Below, piece after piece: positions 34,922 through 42,977 of a stretch of DNA of 64,000 bases. Source of the stretch: Bacteroidales bacterium (GTDB taxonomy: Bacteria > Bacteroidota > Bacteroidia > Bacteroidales > GCA-2748055). A program made the position numbers and the translations under genes. Below the pieces are notes generated by a model, which was given only the letters and a program-made list of their open reading frames with translations, was not told where the DNA came from and did not search any database. The DNA lies in assembly GCA_023138875.1 (NCBI GenBank), contig JAGLOO010000010.1, positions 44,314 to 108,313 of the forward strand, read 5' to 3'. How positions within the stretch are numbered: the stretch's first letter is position 1; each line of letters opens with the position of its first letter.

Positions 34922-35614
34922 ATGAAAAAAGCGCTCCTCATATTTGATCCTCCTCATGGAATCGACACACCGGGAAAACGTTCTCCGGATGGACGGCTTG
35001 AAGAATGGAAGTGGGGTCGCGATCGCATTCGGATCCTTCTGAGTGTATTTCAAGATGCTCGGAAAGGTTTTGATGTCGTGGCACCCTTCATAGGATATGA
35101 CACCGAACCCGGTTTAAGAACAAGAGTTGATCATTACAACATTCTTACTTCCCAGTATGAGCTTACCTATATGATCTCACTGCACGTGGATGCTTACCGA
35201 AGAGATGGTAAGTGGAGCGATCCGAAAGGAACAACAATTTTCACCTCCAGGGGAGAGACTCGTGCTGATCTGCTGGCCACCGAGCTCGGTGAGGCCATGA
35301 AGCATATTCAACCTGAGGATCCATTCCGGTTTGATTTTGGATTATCACGAGGAGAAACAATCGTGGATCTTGATCGAGAAGCCAATTTCACAGTGATTTT
35401 TGGTTACAGGATTGATTCTAAGAAGCCTTGGTCAGAAGAAAATTTTGTGCCGGTCAAATATGATGGAGTACTCATCGAGAACGGCTTTATGACCAATAAA
35501 GAGGATATAGAAAAACTCCTACGTGATCAATGGAACAGGGAAAGAGAGAATGGAATCATACTTGGCATCATGAATTTCTTTCATACACTGGGCCTGGCTC
35601 CAAAAACAATTTGA
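34922..35614 (+). CDS. N-acetylmuramoyl-L-alanine amidase (endolysin)
   Basis: A 230-residue amidase_3-type zinc enzyme that cleaves the bond between MurNAc and the stem peptide. Zinc ligands appear as His12 (DPPHG), Glu27 or Glu28, and His88 (ISLHVDA). The catalytic Glu is in LIENGFMTN near residue 185. There is no signal peptide, so export should depend on the adjacent holin. It lies 5 nt after the GAF-like gene and upstream of the holin. Confidence 0.87.
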   Translation: MKKALLIFDPPHGIDTPGKRSPDGRLEEWKWGRDRIRILLSVFQDARKGFDVVAPFIGYDTEPGLRTRVDHYNILTSQYELTYMISLHVDAYRRDGKWSDPKGTTIFTSRGETRADLLATELGEAMKHIQPEDPFRFDFGLSRGETIVDLDREANFTVIFGYRIDSKKPWSEENFVPVKYDGVLIENGFMTNKEDIEKLLRDQWNRERENGIILGIMNFFHTLGLAPKTI

Positions 35615-35643
35615 AAAAGGAGAAACTAAATGCACAATGAATT

Positions 35644-36015
35644 ATGAGCAAATTAAAAGCTATCCTGGCCCTGTTGACAGGGAACATAGTCAAGGACATC
35701 GGGGACGCTTTCGATAAGAATTTCACATCCAAGGATGAGAAAAACAAGACCTTGATTGAACTGGAGCAGAAGTACAATGAGCGCCTGAAGATCATCACTG
35801 AAATGACCGAAGATCCAGATTCATGGCTTAGCAAGAACGTGCGGCCACTATGCTTGCTCATCGCCTTAGGTACTTTATCTGTCATTATGCTATTCGACAT
35901 CCAAGTAAATGATTACCTGCTCAAACTGTATGCCGGATGGACCGGATCCATGATCACCCTCTACTTCGGGGCCAGGGAAATTGTCAAGCTGGTAAAAAGG
36001 AAAAGGAATTCTTAA
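35644..36015 (+). CDS. Holin-like membrane protein
   Basis: A 123-residue protein. Residues 1-60 are soluble and helical; then WLSKNVRPLCLLI starts a first membrane segment. The LYAGWTGSMITLYFGAREIVK segment forms a second, followed by a basic tail. This matches the 3TM/GTA-type holin pattern that follows amidase genes. It would permeabilise the membrane for the endolysin. Confidence 0.75.
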   Translation: MSKLKAILALLTGNIVKDIGDAFDKNFTSKDEKNKTLIELEQKYNERLKIITEMTEDPDSWLSKNVRPLCLLIALGTLSVIMLFDIQVNDYLLKLYAGWTGSMITLYFGAREIVKLVKRKRNS

Positions 36016-36058
36016 TGATATAGGATTCACAATTATTATTCATTAAAATCATACGATT

Positions 36059-36412
36059 ATGTCAAACAAAAAATTAGGTATTGAAACGCTCAAGGAGCTT
36101 GCAAAAGCTGTGGTTGAGCTCGGTGAGGACATCGAGGAAAAAAGAGAGGACGGTAAAATCACCGTTGGAGAAGGTCTATCCATTGCATTTGGCACCATGC
36201 CTGATGCTTACAGCATTGCCCGTAAGGGAAGGTTATTGAAAGCTGAATACCAGGACCTGGATGACAATGAAAGGGAGGAACTGGTCCAGTATGTTGTCGA
36301 TGAGCTTGACCTTGAGCATGACGATGCGGAGGTGAAGATTGAGGCAGGAGTAAAATTGATGGCCTCATTCGATGAATTCCTGGCCACATTCAGGAAGAAA
36401 GAAGCTGCATAG
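36059..36412 (+). CDS. Hypothetical phage protein
   Basis: A 117-residue, acidic, helical protein with a central GDIxxAFGTMPDAYSI-like stretch (SIAFGTMPDAYSIA). Last gene before a strong terminator. Similar short proteins follow holins in Bacteroidota prophages, from memory; function unknown. Confidence 0.6.
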   Translation: MSNKKLGIETLKELAKAVVELGEDIEEKREDGKITVGEGLSIAFGTMPDAYSIARKGRLLKAEYQDLDDNEREELVQYVVDELDLEHDDAEVKIEAGVKLMASFDEFLATFRKKEAA

Positions 36413-36448
36413 GAGTATTCTTGCTCATCGTTTTGATAGGAAACCGGT

Positions 36449-36477
36449 AATGAGCCCCATATCGGGGCTCATTCTTA
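36449..36477 (+). terminator. Strong hairpin after the lysis cassette
   Basis: A perfect 10-bp stem AATGAGCCCC/GGGGCTCATT (36449-36458, 36464-36473) with a 5-nt loop, followed by a short T-rich CTTAATT. It ends the lysis unit before the last two structural genes. Confidence 0.75.
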
Positions 36478-36499
36478 ATTGGATTAAAGCATTGCATAC

Positions 36500-38149
36500 A
36501 TGGCATTAACAGAAAACGAAGTTCCAGTACAGGTATCTCTGGCCGGGAACCAGATGACAGTTGAGTACTCGACAGATGAGACTGCTCAGGATTTTATCGG
36601 AATCCACTATGAGATCTTTTCCTTCTATAATGGTGTTTGGAATTTAGAGGGGAAAGAACTTCGTATCGAACCAGATGCTGATGGCAACGCGGCAGTTGAT
36701 ATTCATTCACTGTTAGAGTGGGATCCGGAAAAGGTTTTCACATGGAAGGAAGCTCCAGACTCTCTAATCCATAAAAGAAATGAGCTACGACGTTTATACA
36801 ATATTTTTGCGCATGAGAAATACGGAAACCCTTTAACCACTTATGACACAAAACCAAACCTAAACATACTGATCCTTCCTGGAAAAATTTCAGATCTTAA
36901 AAGAGGATTATTAAATAACCAATCTACCAGCTGGTGGGCACAGTTGCAGAATGATAAATCGTTTCTCACCAACTCTCCAAGAACCAAAATTACTGATGCA
37001 TGGGCCTCCGAGCGATTGTTTTACTACGTGGTTGATAGTGTCACTGCCATCGACCTGCAGGTGAAGGTTTATTATACCGATGGATCCGATACTACCTTAA
37101 CCAGGGAGAATATAAGTTCAGTAGCACGGCATGACGTTTATGAGATAATCACTTCCTTCAGCACCTTGGGGATCTATTTCCTGGATCCCACGAAGACCAT
37201 CGAAAAATACGAGGTGTGGATCAGAGATCAATCTCAGAATGTGATCAGCGAGGTATTCACCTATAAGGTAGATCACACCCGTCACGAGGATGCCAGGTAT
37301 TTTCTTTTTTCGAATGGATATAAGATGATTGAAGGTGCCAGGTTCATCGGAAATTCAAAATCTTATTCGAAAATAGACCAGATCAACCTGAATCGTTATC
37401 TGGAGAAAGGATATGGAGTCGAAGATAATTCTGTTGTAAAAGCGCAACCATCGGAGGTTGAATATCGCGAAGCAAGTTCAGAGTGGTTATCAATTGAAGA
37501 GATCACCTGGTTGAGAGAAATCCTTCTTTCAAAAGAGGTATATGAGATTGTCAATGGGGAAACAGTACCTGTTGTGATTGACAGTGAATCCATTTCTATT
37601 CATGAGGATAACAAAAACCTTCGTTCGATTACAATCAGGTATAGATATGCGCATGCCGATAGTGTGCCGGCAGTACTGCCCGAGGTGGAAGATTCGATAA
37701 CACAATTCCAGATATCATTAATTGATATTGGAGGATTAACTAATGGGGTCACAGGTGCGGAATTTGACACGATAATCTATACGAATGGAACAGGGGCTTT
37801 CACAGCAATTACTAAAGTTACAGATCATCCGCATGCATATAGCAATAATGATTTGACTCTAACAAATATACCGTTACTGGCATATTACTACAGCTTAGAT
37901 CAACCACTAGATTTTTGTGACCTGGAGATGCTCCTGCTGGAGATGCCAAACTACGATCAAGCAAGTCCAGTAGTTCCTATGATCTGGGATGAATCATCTG
38001 GGTTTGGGATATTGATTACCACGTTGAGTAACTTCAGATTTGGGATCCGGGGAGCAAATGGAGGAGCGGTAAACACACATACAGGATTTATAAGACTTTA
38101 TTTACCAACCAGGCGCTGCCTGGAATTCTTATACGAGAAAGCTTTATGA
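36500..38149 (+). CDS. Tail/baseplate-like protein
   Basis: A 549-residue beta-rich protein, ATGA-coupled to the next gene. The central FLFSNGYKMIEGARF segment lies in a domain reminiscent of distal-tail or hub proteins of Bacteroidota phages. The assignment is positional and compositional. It lies after the lysis genes, an unusual place for a tail component. The upstream gap lacks the GTCCTTTC motif. Confidence 0.45.
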   Translation: MALTENEVPVQVSLAGNQMTVEYSTDETAQDFIGIHYEIFSFYNGVWNLEGKELRIEPDADGNAAVDIHSLLEWDPEKVFTWKEAPDSLIHKRNELRRLYNIFAHEKYGNPLTTYDTKPNLNILILPGKISDLKRGLLNNQSTSWWAQLQNDKSFLTNSPRTKITDAWASERLFYYVVDSVTAIDLQVKVYYTDGSDTTLTRENISSVARHDVYEIITSFSTLGIYFLDPTKTIEKYEVWIRDQSQNVISEVFTYKVDHTRHEDARYFLFSNGYKMIEGARFIGNSKSYSKIDQINLNRYLEKGYGVEDNSVVKAQPSEVEYREASSEWLSIEEITWLREILLSKEVYEIVNGETVPVVIDSESISIHEDNKNLRSITIRYRYAHADSVPAVLPEVEDSITQFQISLIDIGGLTNGVTGAEFDTIIYTNGTGAFTAITKVTDHPHAYSNNDLTLTNIPLLAYYYSLDQPLDFCDLEMLLLEMPNYDQASPVVPMIWDESSGFGILITTLSNFRFGIRGANGGAVNTHTGFIRLYLPTRRCLEFLYEKAL

Positions 38150-39915
38150 AGAACATCAGGTTTGTAATCAATGGCTCGGCGGTTGATATGGGTAATGGTT
38201 CCATGTCATTTCAATATAACAATCCCATGTTCGGAGATGTCGGATCTCATTCCCTTCCGATCCCGGTACCCCGAAACAAGAAAAATGATGCAGTCCTGAA
38301 TACATTTCATCCCGGTTCTATTGCTCCTACAAAGCGATTCCCTGCTCAATTATTTATTGGTGCCCTGCCATTCCAGGGGGAATTTGTTCTATCAAGCATC
38401 ACAGAAAAGTATTATGAAGGCCATTTCACCACTGGCAATTCAACCTTTAGGGATCTTGTGACAGATGTCAAGCTATCAGATATTGATTATACAGAGGAGA
38501 TTGCCGGGTCTTCAACAGTTAGTTTTACGGTCGCCCTGGAGGCAGCAGCTCGTAGCTCTCATCCCACCTATAATTATACATGCTTCCCGATGCTTGCTCC
38601 AAACTACTATGATGGAAATCCATTTGCGTATTCTCTTATAATCAATCCTTGGGGCTATCATAATGTTCCAGGCCTGGAGGGTTTTATTGCATATAACGGC
38701 AGGGATCTTGGATTGATATACGCACCTTCATTCTATCTGTGTTTTGTGATCCAAAAGATCTTTGACACTTACGGGTACACAATTGAGAGCAATGATATTT
38801 ATGACGACACAGAAATGCGGACCCTGGTGATCCCAAATTTCAACACCCTGGGTATTGTTGACAGTACGTATTTGCAATATGATCTGAAGTTCGCTGATGC
38901 TCTTCCTCCGATTGGGATCAATGACTTCATTACCAACCTGGAGAAGATGCTTAACCTGACATTTTTTGTCAGTGAAAAAGGTAAGACGGTCAATATCAAA
39001 AAAAACACATCGATCATTAAATCATTACCAGAAAAAAGGCTAAGGCTTTTATCAAGGGAACTCCAACCGGAGGAGCATGACGGATTTGTATTAAACTATA
39101 TAATGGATCCGGATGATTCCCATGCTCAGATTACTCCGATTGACGATTATGAACTGGGAATAACTGTGGACAACAAAGAAGATCTGTCTAGTTACGCTGC
39201 AAGCAATTACCCGAATAAGCTGGCAAAGATCTCGAATAATGATCTGTATTATCTCAGTAAACTCTCAGATGCTGCAACTGACACCTGGACATGGGAGGTC
39301 CTGACAAAGGACTTTTTTAAGTACTCAGAAGGCGGGAAGGGCCTGGAGATCATTACGGAGGCTAATCCCATTCTTACCGATAACGATAACCTGTACACCT
39401 ACCTAACTTCACCTTTATATCCAGCACACGCATTATTTCCCCGGGTTGAAAAATCAAGCATGAGCTCTGACGGGTCTCAGGAGTACAAAACATTCAGTTC
39501 TCTGCGATTACTCTTTTATAGAGGCATTGTTGACAGTGGGGGTCTGATCACAAATCCAGGATACCAGGTTGGACAGTACCCTTTGGCCTCTCCGGATGTG
39601 TATCGGCCGCAGGGACTGACCTCACCGAATCGATATGGCCGTACAAAGATTACATCAGCCAATATGTCCCTCCGATGGGGAGGTACTTATGGCCTGTATG
39701 AAACAAACTGGAAAGACTATCTGTACTGGTTTCAAAATATCAAGCGGCCAGCGAAAGATTATTATGATATGTCCTTGCAGGAATTCATCAGCATTGACTT
39801 CTGGAAGAAATATCAGGCCGGTGACCTTTCATTCCTATTCAGATCGATTAACCTGGAGGTTGACTTTGCAAGGGATACATGCCGGATCGGCGAATGTGAA
39901 GTCTACTTGAGCTAG
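38146..39915 (+). CDS. Tail/baseplate-like protein, last gene of the late region
   Basis: A 589-residue beta-rich protein with segments FVINGSAVDMGNG at the start and a C-terminal FARDTCRIGECEVYL. Coupled to the preceding gene. Its TAG stop overlaps the convergent integrase stop within a shared CTAG. It may form the tail tip with its partner. No enzymatic motif. Confidence 0.45.
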   Translation: MKNIRFVINGSAVDMGNGSMSFQYNNPMFGDVGSHSLPIPVPRNKKNDAVLNTFHPGSIAPTKRFPAQLFIGALPFQGEFVLSSITEKYYEGHFTTGNSTFRDLVTDVKLSDIDYTEEIAGSSTVSFTVALEAAARSSHPTYNYTCFPMLAPNYYDGNPFAYSLIINPWGYHNVPGLEGFIAYNGRDLGLIYAPSFYLCFVIQKIFDTYGYTIESNDIYDDTEMRTLVIPNFNTLGIVDSTYLQYDLKFADALPPIGINDFITNLEKMLNLTFFVSEKGKTVNIKKNTSIIKSLPEKRLRLLSRELQPEEHDGFVLNYIMDPDDSHAQITPIDDYELGITVDNKEDLSSYAASNYPNKLAKISNNDLYYLSKLSDAATDTWTWEVLTKDFFKYSEGGKGLEIITEANPILTDNDNLYTYLTSPLYPAHALFPRVEKSSMSSDGSQEYKTFSSLRLLFYRGIVDSGGLITNPGYQVGQYPLASPDVYRPQGLTSPNRYGRTKITSANMSLRWGGTYGLYETNWKDYLYWFQNIKRPAKDYYDMSLQEFISIDFWKKYQAGDLSFLFRSINLEVDFARDTCRIGECEVYLS

Positions 39916-41078
39916 GAGAATCGCTCAAACGCTTTCTTCACTTCCATTTCAATATCTTCAGTAAGCACGTGGGCATAGGTCATGGTCATTTCAATCCTTG
40001 AATGACCCAGCAACTTCTGAAGTACTGCAACGTTTTTACTCCGTCGAAGAAACATGGTAGCAAAAGTGTGCCGGCCTGTATGCAGATTGATATCCTTGTT
40101 AATATGAGATGCTTTAGCAATCTCTTTTAAATTTTTTCTCAATTGATACTCACTAAGAGTAGTGAATATCCGTCCATACAATCTGTATGGAGCTTCCTCT
40201 CTGATCAACCTTAAAGCAATTGCGGGAAGAGGGATTTTAATTAATACCTTCTTTATATTCCTGGTTTTTCGAGCGCCAAATACCAGGGTGCCGTTAATGA
40301 TCTGCTCCATCTCTACCGATCGCAGGTCGGAGATCCTCAGACCGGTGAAGCACATAAATAAAAAATACCTTAGGGTTCTTTGTTGGCTTTCCTGAAGTGT
40401 TTTCAGATCATAAAGTTCTACTAAATCCTCCACCTCACCTTCTGTAAGAAACGTTTTGTTGGTTTTTATTTGCTTAGCCGGCGTCCAGTTGGAAAGGTGA
40501 TTGTGATTGATAATCCTCTTTCTTATTGCAATATTGATATATGTCTTTAAACTTTTGAAAGTGTTATATCTAGTATTCTGCTCATTCTTCAGAGAAGAGA
40601 TCATCCACCGATTAAAACGGGTAAGGAAATCTTCATCAATTTGAGAGAAGGTGAGTTTAGGAGAGAATTGCTTCAGTTTATTGGCCATTGCAATGTGTTG
40701 TTCAATTGTACTATCAGTAATTTCACCCCTTCTTTCGCGGATAGCTTCCTTAAGGTATGAATGAAATTCAATCCGGGAAGATAATATCTTATATTCTTTA
40801 TTAAGCAGATCGACAGTAAGCTCTTCAAACTGCAGGCGATACCTTATAAAAATATCATCCAGCCGACTTCTTGAAGAGGATATGATCAGATTAAGATCTG
40901 AGAAGTTGGGATGTGATCTGCGTACCACTCCTTTCTCCGGGTCAAAGTCTTCTGGCTTTACTGAAACGCCAGTTTTGAACTTTATCTTCCTGCCTTGGAC
41001 CCGGGTGGACACATACACAGAGCTTTCGCCATTCCTCTTAACGTAACCGCTATCAAGTGAGACAATTATGTGTGACAT
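39912..41078 (-). CDS. Tyrosine-type phage integrase
   Basis: A 388-residue site-specific recombinase. An N-terminal arm-type DNA-binding region (residues 1-75) precedes a SAM-like core-binding domain (about 100-195). The catalytic residues appear as Arg in FTGLRISDL (near 245), His333-x-x-Arg336 (HTGRH), His359 (LLGHS) and the Tyr near 368 (MTMTYAHV). It is the Bacteroidota conjugative/phage integrase type. Being convergent to the late genes at the right end, it marks the prophage boundary; the attachment site should lie just beyond it. Confidence 0.92.
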   Translation of the reverse strand: MSHIIVSLDSGYVKRNGESSVYVSTRVQGRKIKFKTGVSVKPEDFDPEKGVVRRSHPNFSDLNLIISSSRSRLDDIFIRYRLQFEELTVDLLNKEYKILSSRIEFHSYLKEAIRERRGEITDSTIEQHIAMANKLKQFSPKLTFSQIDEDFLTRFNRWMISSLKNEQNTRYNTFKSLKTYINIAIRKRIINHNHLSNWTPAKQIKTNKTFLTEGEVEDLVELYDLKTLQESQQRTLRYFLFMCFTGLRISDLRSVEMEQIINGTLVFGARKTRNIKKVLIKIPLPAIALRLIREEAPYRLYGRIFTTLSEYQLRKNLKEIAKASHINKDINLHTGRHTFATMFLRRSKNVAVLQKLLGHSRIEMTMTYAHVLTEDIEMEVKKAFERFS

Positions 41079-41241
41079 GAACTTATTGGATTGTTTTTGG
41101 ACGGTTTATTAATAAAATACCAGTAATTGAAAATCTGTTTGTCAATGGTAGCGGGCATTAGAGGCTCTCCATAATTCAAATTAGTGTCTATTTCAAACGG
41201 TCACAGTTTATTAAATACTTCTCGCAAATGCATTAGTGCCT
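41079..41241. other. Integrase upstream region, probable attR location
   Basis: AT-rich spacer between the integrase start and the first clearly host gene. No tRNA is present, so the phage did not integrate into a tRNA gene at this end. The core sequence cannot be defined because the other end is outside the window. Confidence 0.4.
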
Positions 41242-41766
41242 TCAGTAATTTGCGATTACCTTTATCAGCTCTTTCAATAGCAGTTTTTTCTGATTGTCTA
41301 CTTCGTGAAGCCGGGATTTAATGATTATTCCGAGTCTTTCTCTTTGATCCTGCTCAAGGTCACCTGCAGCCTCTTCAATGACTGAAAAAGCCTCTATGGC
41401 AGTAGTATATTCACCGGTGATTGCAACTTCCACGAAGGTGTCGATATACTTCCCGTAGGAGAGTCTGTTTTGCCAGCACGCAGCCACAAGTATGGTAGAT
41501 AGTTTTACGTATTCCGGATTGCCAATGGCCTCTGCGAGGATAGCCGCAGCATCTTTGTCTTTCAAATCATTCAGCAAAGATGTAATTTCACCGATGACCT
41601 GCTCATCCTCAAGGTCAAGAAGCAAGTCAAATAATTCAGTCAGGATTGATGCATTGCCGGTGGACCGAACCTCTTTCAGGGTTGCAATTATGGTAGACCG
41701 GTTTCCGGACCGGAGCGACTGAATCTGTAATTTAAGACTGTTCTTATTGATTTTTTCAGATTCCAT
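41242..41766 (-). CDS. HEAT-repeat-like protein
   Basis: A 174-residue helical protein from ATG 41766 (MESEKINKNSLKLQIQSL), overlapping the end of the upstream TPR gene by 11 nt. Repeated two-helix units (e.g. SILTELFDLLLDLEDEQV) resemble HEAT or ARM repeats. Probably a cytosolic scaffold co-expressed with the TPR protein. The long N-terminal extension possible from 41976 reads over the neighbouring gene and is rejected. Confidence 0.6.
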   Translation of the reverse strand: MESEKINKNSLKLQIQSLRSGNRSTIIATLKEVRSTGNASILTELFDLLLDLEDEQVIGEITSLLNDLKDKDAAAILAEAIGNPEYVKLSTILVAACWQNRLSYGKYIDTFVEVAITGEYTTAIEAFSVIEEAAGDLEQDQRERLGIIIKSRLHEVDNQKKLLLKELIKVIANY

Positions 41767-42970
41767 CAGGTTTTCTGCAGTTTTTATCCAGAAATTCCCT
41801 GGCTTCATAGATACCGTATTGGAAGGCTTTCTGGTAGCAATGACATGCACCTGCTCTGTTACCCAGTGCTTCTGAAAGCGCACCTTTCTCAAACCAGATC
41901 TCTCCGTTATATGGATCGAGGTCCAGTGCCATGGACATGTCTTTCTCGGCATACCTGGTGGTGCCGGTAGATGCATAGGTTAGTCCCCTTACAAAAAAGT
42001 ACTCTGCTTTGCTGTTGTTCAGTTCCAGTGCACTGTTGAGGGATTGGATGGCATTCAGGTATTTTCCGTGCGAGAACTCAATTTTCCCCTTTCGGTACAA
42101 GGCATCATCATCTGTGGGGAAGTAAGTGAGATACAGGTCCATATCTTCCATTGCTCCGTCCAGGTCTCCCTCCAGGCTTCGGGCTTCTGCACGTTGGATA
42201 TAGGCATCAAACCTCGCAGGATCCTGTCTGATCACCCTGTTCAGGCCGATTATCGCTTCCTCAACAGAATTTTCTTCCACCTGGTAAGTTGCAAGTAGCT
42301 GGACCGCATCAAGGTTCCTGACATCACTTTTTGCGGCTGATCTGATTTCAGAGCGGGCCGCCTTCATATTATCCAGTCCGGCATAAATGGTCGCCTTTTC
42401 GGTCTGTACATAGCTTCGTTTATATCCCTGCTTCTCCAGCTTGTTCAGCAGGTTGATAGCCTCCAGGGAGTTTCCGTTATCCTTAAGGAACAAAGCCTCT
42501 TGGAATTCCCTGTCTGCACCGCTGTACCACCTCTTCTCATTCCATAATTCCTGCCAGCCGGGTAACCTCTCAAGTTTTGAAAGGTCCTCATCAAGAAGAA
42601 TCTCCTTCTCTGAGACTTTGTAGCGGGACGAAAGGTGTATTCTCATGTACTTTAAGGCCTGTTCCGGGTGGTTTAACCTGACTTCAGTTTTGGCCAGGTA
42701 AAGACTGCCCATTCCTTTGCGGCGTTTTTCAGCTTCATGAAAAGCATTGCGTGCAGAGGGATAGTCTTTCATCTCAAAATAGGAGATCCCAAGGTAGTAC
42801 CGGATTTCCGTATCACCAGGATCCTGATCCATAGCCTCTTGCAGGTGATAAACAGCCGAGTCAAAATGCTCCAGGCTCATACAGGCGCGTCCCATCAGAT
42901 AAGGATCAGCTTGTCCGTATCCAAGCATCGTGACTGCAAGAAGACCTGAAACAAGTGCCCACTTTTGCAT
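41756..42970 (-). CDS. Secreted/periplasmic TPR protein
   Basis: A 404-residue protein with an N-terminal signal peptide (MQKWALVSGLLAVTMLGYGQ). It is followed by multiple tetratricopeptide repeats, e.g. SAVYHLQEAMDQDPGD, IIGLNRVIRQDPARF and AIQSLNSALELNNSKAEY. The start at 42970 gives a good signal peptide; the upstream extension does not. It lies just downstream of the T9SS-sorted protein on the same strand. TPR proteins of this kind often act as scaffolds of surface or gliding machinery; inference. Confidence 0.75.
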   Translation of the reverse strand: MQKWALVSGLLAVTMLGYGQADPYLMGRACMSLEHFDSAVYHLQEAMDQDPGDTEIRYYLGISYFEMKDYPSARNAFHEAEKRRKGMGSLYLAKTEVRLNHPEQALKYMRIHLSSRYKVSEKEILLDEDLSKLERLPGWQELWNEKRWYSGADREFQEALFLKDNGNSLEAINLLNKLEKQGYKRSYVQTEKATIYAGLDNMKAARSEIRSAAKSDVRNLDAVQLLATYQVEENSVEEAIIGLNRVIRQDPARFDAYIQRAEARSLEGDLDGAMEDMDLYLTYFPTDDDALYRKGKIEFSHGKYLNAIQSLNSALELNNSKAEYFFVRGLTYASTGTTRYAEKDMSMALDLDPYNGEIWFEKGALSEALGNRAGACHCYQKAFQYGIYEAREFLDKNCRKPDGI

Positions 42971-42977
42971 AGCTGTC

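Noticed and set aside
41079..41241. tRNA-based attachment site beside the integrase
   Set aside because: No cloverleaf-like sequence or TTC-loop motif is visible in this spacer.
41767..41976. 70-residue N-terminal extension of the HEAT-like protein
   Set aside because: It overlaps the TPR gene in another frame and is Pro/Trp/His-rich with no structure; ATG 41766 is preferred.
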